Shown here one piece after another: positions 58,799-64,000 of a DNA stretch of 64,000 nucleotides. The notes below the pieces were generated by a model. The model had not been told where the DNA came from. It saw only the letters and a program-made list of their open reading frames with translations, and did no database searches. Each line of letters opens with the position of its first letter. The first letter of the stretch is position 1. Where the stretch lies: positions 1 through 64,000 of the forward strand of contig NZ_DATLXO010000105.1 in the NCBI RefSeq assembly GCF_035575815.1, in the 5' to 3' direction. Both the position numbers and the translations under genes were made by a program. Origin of the DNA: Iamia sp035575815 (GTDB lineage: Bacteria; Actinomycetota; Acidimicrobiia; Acidimicrobiales; Iamiaceae).

Positions 58799-59614
58799 TC
58801 AGCCCCCGGCACGCACCAGGGCGAGGAAGTCGGCGGTCGAGGCACCGTAGACGTCGAGCACTGCAGCGCTGGCGAGCAGCATCAACACGCACCCGAGCGC
58901 GAGCCACGGGCCGAACGGGAAGTTGGCGCTCTTGCGGCCACGGGCGAAGAACGCGACGAGCCCGGCCACGATGCCCAACAGGCACGCCGCGATCACCGCG
59001 TAGAGGCAGAGGATGGGGTGCACCCAACCCAGGTAGAGCCCCATCAGGGCCGCCAGCTTCACATCGCCCAGGCCCATGCCCCGGGGGTAGATGAACGCAG
59101 GGATGAACAGGAACAGGAAGTACCCGACCGAGCCTCCGAGGGCGAGCAGGAGCCGCTCCGGCTCGCCCTCGACCGCGGAGGTCACCCCGATCAGCACCAC
59201 CGAGACCCCGAGGACCGGGAACGTGATCCGGTCGAGCAACCGGTAGAGCTCGAGGTCGATCACCGCCTGGGCCAACAGCGTCGAGAACAGGACCAGGAAC
59301 GCAACGAGCGCCCAGGAGATCCCGAAGCGCACCGCGGCGGCCACCCACAGGAGGGCATTGCCCACCTCGACGAGGGGGTAGGCGAGGGCGATCGGCTCGC
59401 CGCACTGGCGGCACCGGCCCCGGAGGAGCATGAAGGAGACCACCGGGATGTTGTCGGCGGGCCGGATCGGCTCCTCGCACTGCGGGCACCGCGACGACGG
59501 TCTCGACAGCGACTCGCCATCGGGCAGCCGCACGATGACCACGTTCAGGAACGATCCCACGGCCAGCCCTGCGACCCCGATCGCGATGAGGGTCACGACG
59601 GAGGGGTCGGCCAT
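58799..59614 (-). CDS. Prepilin peptidase (type IV leader peptidase)
   Basis: A 271-residue membrane aspartyl protease with about eight helices. GSFLNVVIVRLPDGESL, then the CPQC and CRQC zinc pairs of bacterial PilD (about 43-74). The catalytic aspartates are in AVIDLELYRLLDRIT and GMGLGDVKLAALMG. It would cleave and methylate type IV prepilins; no pilin gene is nearby in the window. ATG 59614 lies 8 nt after TAGGGT. Confidence 0.94.
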   Translation of the reverse strand: MADPSVVTLIAIGVAGLAVGSFLNVVIVRLPDGESLSRPSSRCPQCEEPIRPADNIPVVSFMLLRGRCRQCGEPIALAYPLVEVGNALLWVAAAVRFGISWALVAFLVLFSTLLAQAVIDLELYRLLDRITFPVLGVSVVLIGVTSAVEGEPERLLLALGGSVGYFLFLFIPAFIYPRGMGLGDVKLAALMGLYLGWVHPILCLYAVIAACLLGIVAGLVAFFARGRKSANFPFGPWLALGCVLMLLASAAVLDVYGASTADFLALVRAGG

Positions 59615-59622
59615 GGCGACGG

Positions 59623-59628
59623 ACCCTA
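59623..59628 (-). promoter_or_regulatory. Leaderless -10 box (prepilin peptidase)
   Basis: TAGGGT on the minus strand ends 8 nt before ATG 59614. Confidence 0.45.
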
Positions 59629-59680
59629 CTGGCGGCCGGATCCGGCGTCGGGCATGCGTCGAAGCCGGCTCCAGGCGTGG

Positions 59681-60766
59681 TCAGCCCGGTGGTTCGGCCC
59701 CCACGACCTCGGCCTCCACCGCCGCGACCACCGCCTCGGCGAGGGCCGCGGCACCGTCGCGGTCGAGGTGGATGCCGTCGCCCTGGCGGAGCGACCGGCC
59801 GTCGGCGGCAGTGGCCTGGTAGTCCTCGCCGTCGGGGCTGAGGACGGGGCGGCTGTCGAGGAAGCGCACCCACGGCCGGCCCTCGGCCTCCGACGCATAG
59901 ATGTCGTCGAGCACCCCCATCCGCGCGTCGAAGCCGGCGTCGCGCATGTGCGGCTGGCCGACCCAGAGGACGAGGCGCCCGGGGCCCCGGAGCTGATCCA
60001 TGATCACGCCGACCCGGCGGCGGTACTCCTCCTGCCACTCGGGCGTCGACGGCGCGAAGGCCTTGCCGTCGACCTCCATGCCCTGGGAGTCGTTGGCCCC
60101 GAACATCACCACCACCGCCTCGGGGTCGGTCGGCAGGACCTCCTCGGCGAAGTAGCGGGGCCAGTCGAAGAAGTCGGGCCGGGTCAGCCCCGAGCTGACC
60201 TGCGGGTGGGTCGTCAGGTCGATCTCGGCGCGCCCGGTGACGGCCTCGGTGACCGACTGGGCCAGCTCGATGGTCATCGAGTCGCCGCCGAGCCAGACCC
60301 CGAGGGGCTGCTCGGCGCTCGGCGTGCGACGGGCGATGGGCGGAGCCGTGGCCTCCGCCGGCGTCGTGGTCGTGGTCGCGACCACCGCCGGGTCGAAGGC
60401 CTCTGCGCCGGGCTCCTCGTCGCAGGACTGGCTCTCCTTGTCCGCGGCCCGCCGGATCACCGCCCTCGCGTCCTTGAGCTGGGTGACCCGACCGATCGCG
60501 CAGAACGGCGACACCGCTGCCTTGGCCACGTCCCGCTTCCAGCCGACGGGTTGGCGGGTGGCCAGCTCGGCCATGCCGTCCGCGTTGAGCAGAGCGGCGA
60601 GGAGCAGTGCCACCGCGCCGATCACCAGCACCCGCCCGGCCGGGATGGGACGGGCTCCGGCCAGGTCGTGGTAGCGCAGCGAGCGAGGCTCGGAGCGTGG
60701 GCGGACGGCCACGCCAGGCGGTGGCCGCCGCTCGTGCTGCTCCCCGTGCGGGTCCGGGTGGGTCAC
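59681..60766 (-). CDS. Membrane-anchored SGNH hydrolase (DUF459-like)
   Basis: A 361-residue protein. A cytoplasmic Arg/Pro-rich start and one transmembrane helix (about 46-68, VLVIGAVALLLAALLNADGM) place the enzyme outside. The SGNH blocks are LGGDSMTIELA (Ser nucleophile), SSGLTRPDFFDW (block II Gly), FGANDSQGM (block III Asn) and DGIHLDRDG (Asp-His). Such domains act as esterases or acyltransferases on surface glycans. GTG 60766 overlaps the GH5 stop by 4 nt, with GGAGG upstream. Confidence 0.9.
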   Translation of the reverse strand: MTHPDPHGEQHERRPPPGVAVRPRSEPRSLRYHDLAGARPIPAGRVLVIGAVALLLAALLNADGMAELATRQPVGWKRDVAKAAVSPFCAIGRVTQLKDARAVIRRAADKESQSCDEEPGAEAFDPAVVATTTTTPAEATAPPIARRTPSAEQPLGVWLGGDSMTIELAQSVTEAVTGRAEIDLTTHPQVSSGLTRPDFFDWPRYFAEEVLPTDPEAVVVMFGANDSQGMEVDGKAFAPSTPEWQEEYRRRVGVIMDQLRGPGRLVLWVGQPHMRDAGFDARMGVLDDIYASEAEGRPWVRFLDSRPVLSPDGEDYQATAADGRSLRQGDGIHLDRDGAAALAEAVVAAVEAEVVGAEPPG

Positions 60767-62361
60767 CTGACCTCCACCTCGTACGGTGAGTCGACGACGC
60801 CCAGCGTCGCGTACCAACCTCCGGTGGTGCGGGTCAGGGTGATCTCGTCGATCCCCTCTCCGGTGACCTCCGGCTCGTCCTCGCCGGGGACCCACAGGAC
60901 CATCTCGCTACGGCGGGCCAGGTCGTCATCGAGGGCGCCGGTGAGGCGGAGCTCGCCGCTCTCGGGGTCCGACCGGAGCTCGGTGAGGCGTCCCGGCGCG
61001 GCCCGGGGGTAGGCCCGACCGGCGACGCGGAGAAGCGGAACGTTGGGCCCGGCGTCGACGTCGGCGGGACAGGCCACGTCGTTGAGCTGGATCTGGTCCT
61101 CGGTCGGGCGGCGACCGGGCACCCCGATGCTGTGGGGGTCGCCGCACCACTGGCGCCACTGCCACTGGGCACCACCGGCGAGGTGCTCGTCTTGGGCCGC
61201 CGCGATCCGGCGCAGCACGTCGAGGGCCTCGTCGTCGGTGGAGAACACCCCGTACTCTCCGACCCAGAGCGGCCAGCCCCGGTCCTGAGCGGTCTGGGCC
61301 GAGACGTCGAAGGTCTGCTCGACGGTCAGGATCTCGGGGCCGATGACCTCGGCGTAGATGTGCGGGGCGAAGGCGATCTGGTCGTCGGTGGTGAACCCGT
61401 TCGACGGCATGGTGCCCGGCAGCGGGAAGCCGACGATCGGCTCGATGAAGACGATGTGGGGGAAGCCCCCGGCCCGGGTCTCGCCGCCGCGGACCCGGGA
61501 GAGCACCGAACCCATGAGGTCGGTGTAGAGCCACTCGGAGGCGGGTGCGTCGAACACCAGGTTCGGCTCGTTGAACAGGTCGAAGCCGGCGACGGCGGGG
61601 TCATCGGCGAAGGCGGCGGCCAGGCGCCCCCACGTCGCGGCGAAGGCGTCACCGATGCCGTCGCGGTTCTCGTAGAAGGAGGTGAAGGCGGCCTTGACCG
61701 CAGGCGCGCCCTCCCGGCTCCCCAACGGTCGACAGGTGTCGGCCCCGTCGGTGAGCGTCGCCCACAGGGGCGCGCCGTCCCACCCGATGGCCGGCTCGGT
61801 GCCCTGGTCGCACTGCCCGTCGGATGGCGACGCGACGAAGCGGCCCCATGCGTCTTGGTGCATGTCGATCACGGTGTAGATGCGCCGCTCGGCGGCGGCG
61901 GCCACGGCCTGCTCGATGCGGGCGACGTAGTGCGGGTCGATCCGGCCCCGCTGGGGCTCGAGGGCCGACCACGACACGATGAGGCGCACGACGTTGAATC
62001 CGTTGGCCGCCATCTGGTCCCAGTCGGCGTCGGTCGGCGGCCGGGTGGGCGCGAAGGCGGGGTCGGCCTGGTGGTAGTCGCCCAGGGAGCTGAGGTTGGC
62101 ACCGCGCAGGAGCACCTCGCGGCCCTCGTCGTCGACGACGAGGGCCCGGCCACCCGTGCGTGCCACCCGCAGCCGCCCCAGGGCGGGCAGGGCATCGGCC
62201 GGCGCGGTGACCTCGTCGCCGTCGACGGTGACCTGCTCCGAGGGTCCATCGGGGCCCGCGGTGCTCGGCCCAGCAGGGCCGTCGTCGTCAGCGCCGGAGC
62301 CCGAGCAGGCGCCCAGGAGCAGGAGCGCGATGCAGACCGCTCCCAGCACCCGTCGTCGCAT
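60763..62361 (-). CDS. GH5-type glycoside hydrolase lipoprotein
   Basis: A 532-residue secreted lipoprotein. The signal peptide ends in lipobox LLGACSG (Cys about residue 19). The (beta/alpha)8 domain (about 65-430) has EVLLRGANLSSLG, NGFNVVRLIVSWSALEP and VIDMHQDAWGRF. The acid/base is in GFDLFNEPNLVF and the nucleophile in PLWVGEYGVFS. The C-terminal beta-domain is typical of endoglycoceramidase-like GH5 members. Substrate: a beta-glycan or glycolipid, unknown. ATG 62361 is 6 nt after TAGGTT. Operon with the SGNH gene. Confidence 0.92.
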   Translation of the reverse strand: MRRRVLGAVCIALLLLGACSGSGADDDGPAGPSTAGPDGPSEQVTVDGDEVTAPADALPALGRLRVARTGGRALVVDDEGREVLLRGANLSSLGDYHQADPAFAPTRPPTDADWDQMAANGFNVVRLIVSWSALEPQRGRIDPHYVARIEQAVAAAAERRIYTVIDMHQDAWGRFVASPSDGQCDQGTEPAIGWDGAPLWATLTDGADTCRPLGSREGAPAVKAAFTSFYENRDGIGDAFAATWGRLAAAFADDPAVAGFDLFNEPNLVFDAPASEWLYTDLMGSVLSRVRGGETRAGGFPHIVFIEPIVGFPLPGTMPSNGFTTDDQIAFAPHIYAEVIGPEILTVEQTFDVSAQTAQDRGWPLWVGEYGVFSTDDEALDVLRRIAAAQDEHLAGGAQWQWRQWCGDPHSIGVPGRRPTEDQIQLNDVACPADVDAGPNVPLLRVAGRAYPRAAPGRLTELRSDPESGELRLTGALDDDLARRSEMVLWVPGEDEPEVTGEGIDEITLTRTTGGWYATLGVVDSPYEVEVR

Positions 62362-62367
62362 GGTGTC

Positions 62368-62373
62368 AACCTA
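62368..62373 (-). promoter_or_regulatory. Leaderless -10 box (GH5-SGNH operon)
   Basis: TAGGTT on the minus strand ends 6 nt before ATG 62361. Confidence 0.55.
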
Positions 62374-62416
62374 GTGATCGCCCGCACGAGCGACGGGGCA
62401 CCCGCCGCGTCGGGGT

Positions 62417-62629
62417 TCAGTCGCCCGCGGCTCGATCCAGCGTGTCCTTGACCGTCATGTGCGGGATGCCCGTGGCCTCGGCCAGTGCCCGCAACGACGC
62501 GCCCGCGTCGTGAGCGAAGCGCAGCGCGGCGATGAGCTCGGCCTCGGCCTCGGCCCGCTTCGTCGCGGCCCGCTTCGCCAGGCCCAGCGCCTGGCGCTGG
62601 CGCTTCTCCGTGTTGATGTCAGTGTTCAT
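62417..62629 (-). CDS. Small helix-turn-helix protein
   Basis: A 70-residue protein. A basic helical N-terminus (KRQRQALGLAKRAATKRAEA) is followed by a C-terminal HTH, GASLRALAEATGIPHMTVKD. It could bind DNA as a small regulator or antitoxin. ATG 62629 has AGGAG 6 nt upstream, and the gene starts 10 nt after the 54-residue ORF, so the two are an operon. The palindrome upstream may be its operator. Confidence 0.7.
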   Translation of the reverse strand: MNTDINTEKRQRQALGLAKRAATKRAEAEAELIAALRFAHDAGASLRALAEATGIPHMTVKDTLDRAAGD

Positions 62630-62639
62630 CGCTTGCTCC

Positions 62640-62804
62640 TCACTCGTCTCTGTGGAGGCGCTCGACCAGCATCAGCGCCGTGTCCCACGCCTGGGCGGTC
62701 CAGGTGTCGGGGGCGACCATGTCACCCTCGATGATGTCGATGGCGTCGAGGAGCAGGAACACCAGATCCCGGATCTCGTCGCTGGACAGGTACGCCTCGT
62801 CCAC
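62640..62804 (-). CDS. 54-residue acidic protein paired with the HTH gene
   Basis: GTG 62804 opens 54 codons: VDEAYLSSDEIRDLVFLLLD, then AIDIIEGDMVAPDTWTAQAW and DTALMLVERLHRDE. It is acidic with amphipathic helices and no recognised family. A TACGCT hexamer (62814-62819, minus) ends 9 nt upstream. It is followed at once by the HTH gene. The frame keeps sensible hydrophobic spacing to the end, supporting a real gene. Confidence 0.5.
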   Translation of the reverse strand: MDEAYLSSDEIRDLVFLLLDAIDIIEGDMVAPDTWTAQAWDTALMLVERLHRDE

Positions 62805-62813
62805 AAGCCCATC

Positions 62814-62831
62814 AGCGTACGGAACCCGTAC
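62814..62831 (-). promoter_or_regulatory. Palindrome over the promoter of the small two-gene module
   Basis: GTACGG and CCGTAC around a 3-nt centre (62817-62831) overlap the -10-like TACGCT (62814-62819). This is a likely autoregulatory site for the HTH protein. Confidence 0.45.
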
Positions 62832-62858
62832 ATTGATGGCAAGGGGCTGGCTCCGGGG

Positions 62859-64000
62859 TCAGAACTGGAAGTAGATGAACGGGGGGACGCCCTCGGGTCC
62901 GAGGGCGTCGATGAGCAGGAGGCCGACGGCGAGGGCGACGGCCTGGAGGGCCGGCACCGAGCGGGAGAACGCGGCCTGGGCGCGCTTGACCACGTCGATC
63001 GGCACGAACTGCGAGGCGATCATGGCCGCGATCACGAACACCAGCATCGGGGTGACGGCGTCGCCGATGCCGGGCGCGGCAACGAGGCGCCAGAGGAGGC
63101 TGAAGGCATTGCCGAACGACTCGGCCCGGAAGAACACCCAGCCCAGGCACACGATGTGGAAGGTCACGATCCAGCGGATCACCGGCGACCAGCGCCCCGG
63201 CACCTTCCCGGCCGCCTCGCGGGCGGCGAGCACCCGCCGCTCCCCGGCCAGGGCCACGCCGTGGATCCCTCCCCAGGCGAGGAAGGTCCAGGCCGCGCCG
63301 TGCCAGAACCCGCCGATGAGCATGGTGAGGAACAGGTTGAGGTCGCGTCGGTTGCGGCCGCCCGTGTTCCCGCCGAGGGGGATGTAGAGGTAGTCACGGA
63401 GCCAGAACGACAGCGTCATGTGCCAGCGGCGCCAGAAGCCCTGCATCGACGTGGCCGTGTAGGGCGCGTCGAAGTTCTGCGGGAACCGGAGCCCCAGCAG
63501 CAGGGCGCAGCCGATGGCGATGTCGGTGTAGCCGCTGAAGTCGGCGTAGATCTGTATGGCGTACGCGTAGATCGCGAAGAGGATCTCGAAGGACCGGTAG
63601 CTCTCGGGCACCGCGAAGACGTCGTCGACGATGGCGGCCGAGACGAAGCTGGAGATCACCACCTTCTTGAACAGTCCGGCCATGATCAGCCGGAAGGCCA
63701 GGGCGGAGTTGACCTTGCGGGGATCCGCCCTCCCCGTCAGCTGGGGCAGCAGCTCCCGGGCCCGCACGATCGGCCCGGCGACGAGGTGGGGGAAGAACGA
63801 GAGGTAGACGGCGAAGTCGAGCAGCGACGACGGCTCGGCATCGCCGCGGTAGGTGTCGATCACGTAGCTGAGGGCCTGGAACGTGAAGAACGAGACGGCC
63901 ACCGGCAGGATGATCTGGAGCGGCACCCACCCGGTGTCGATGCCGACGGTCTCGAGCACGCCGCTGACCGACTCGATGAAGAAGTCGGTGTACTTGAAGT
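62859..64000 (-). CDS. MBOAT O-acyltransferase (AlgI/DltB-like), N-terminus outside window
   Basis: 379 residues are visible; the gene enters from the right edge (FKYTDFFIESVSG at the boundary). It is a multi-helix membrane protein. SFFTFQALSYVIDTYRGD, FFPHLVAGPIVRARELLPQL, YADFSGYTDIAIGCALLLG and FWRRWHMTLSFWLRDYLYIP are hallmark AlgI-type segments. The catalytic His lies in GGFWHGAAWTF. MBOAT proteins pass acyl groups across the membrane to surface polysaccharide. Its SGNH and GH5 neighbours fit such a role. Confidence 0.95.
   Translation of the reverse strand, partial: FKYTDFFIESVSGVLETVGIDTGWVPLQIILPVAVSFFTFQALSYVIDTYRGDAEPSSLLDFAVYLSFFPHLVAGPIVRARELLPQLTGRADPRKVNSALAFRLIMAGLFKKVVISSFVSAAIVDDVFAVPESYRSFEILFAIYAYAIQIYADFSGYTDIAIGCALLLGLRFPQNFDAPYTATSMQGFWRRWHMTLSFWLRDYLYIPLGGNTGGRNRRDLNLFLTMLIGGFWHGAAWTFLAWGGIHGVALAGERRVLAAREAAGKVPGRWSPVIRWIVTFHIVCLGWVFFRAESFGNAFSLLWRLVAAPGIGDAVTPMLVFVIAAMIASQFVPIDVVKRAQAAFSRSVPALQAVALAVGLLLIDALGPEGVPPFIYFQF

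Noticed and set aside
57143..61012. 1289-codon plus-strand open frame opposite aroK-aroC-prepilin peptidase-SGNH
   Set aside because: Antisense shadow across four recognised genes; low-complexity product and no start signals.

Overview
This window is about 64 kb of very GC-rich (roughly 70% or more) bacterial chromosome. It is dense in housekeeping genes and about 90% coding. The organism is almost certainly an actinobacterium. Evidence: an mIHF-type nucleoid protein gene next to rpoZ, coaBC, metK and a helicase-degenerate priA; the pyrR-pyrB-pyrC-carA-carB-pyrD-pyrF order; TANNNT -10 boxes with many apparently leaderless genes; many GTG starts. The pattern fits class Acidimicrobiia best (Iamia/Ilumatobacter-like). 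That class assignment is an inference from gene order and protein style, not from a database search. I see no rRNA, tRNA, CRISPR array, prophage or insertion sequence.

Layout. 1-983: end of an unknown gene and an AbrB/PIN toxin-antitoxin-like pair. 1020-3279: argC-argJ behind a possible ArgR site. 3347-10523: a minus-strand translation block infC-rpmI-rplT-SpoU methyltransferase-histidine kinase-pheS-pheT, plus a small coiled-coil membrane protein. 10846-14323: DUF1844-like protein, galE, a membrane-anchored molybdopterin oxidoreductase and an acidic lipoprotein. 14407-19306: hisG with a small OB-like protein, a frameshifted Tat-lipoprotein amidohydrolase, an FKBP, a methyltransferase and a HAD hydrolase. 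19442-23203: riboflavin operon ribD-ribE-ribBA-ribH under an FMN riboswitch. 23336-29505: GNAT, mogA-like gene, def-fmt-rsmB, an RsmC-like methyltransferase and an MFS exporter. 29648-47316: a long minus-strand nucleotide and core block (pyrR, pyrB, pyrC, carA, carB, pyrD, pyrF, mihF, a CMP-kinase-like gene in the usual gmk slot, rpoZ, coaBC, metK, priA). It is interrupted between pyrC and carA by an accessory patch with vapBC, a Clp-N/HTH regulator and an AlaX editing protein. 47371-52428: GNAT and three membrane or surface proteins of unknown role. 52436-58747: aroC-aroK-aroB-aroQ-(HEPN pair)-pepP-efp-nusB. 58799-64000: prepilin peptidase, SGNH hydrolase, GH5 lipoprotein, a tiny two-gene module and a truncated MBOAT acyltransferase, suggesting polysaccharide O-acylation.

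Regulation. At least 14 genes have a TANNNT hexamer ending 6 to 8 nt before the start codon, the geometry of leaderless mRNAs. Both pyr transcripts start with a near-identical PyrR-binding hairpin. In front of pyrR it sits on the ribosome-binding site. In front of carA it sits on the ribosome-binding site of a 22-codon leader ORF that runs straight through an intrinsic terminator into carA. This looks like PyrR-controlled, leader-translation-coupled attenuation and is the most interesting system in the window. infC appears to start at ATA, with an overlapping six-codon ORF.

Intergenic spaces also carry several families of hairpin repeats, a (GA)14 tract, and palindromic operators in front of the toxin-antitoxin-like cassettes.
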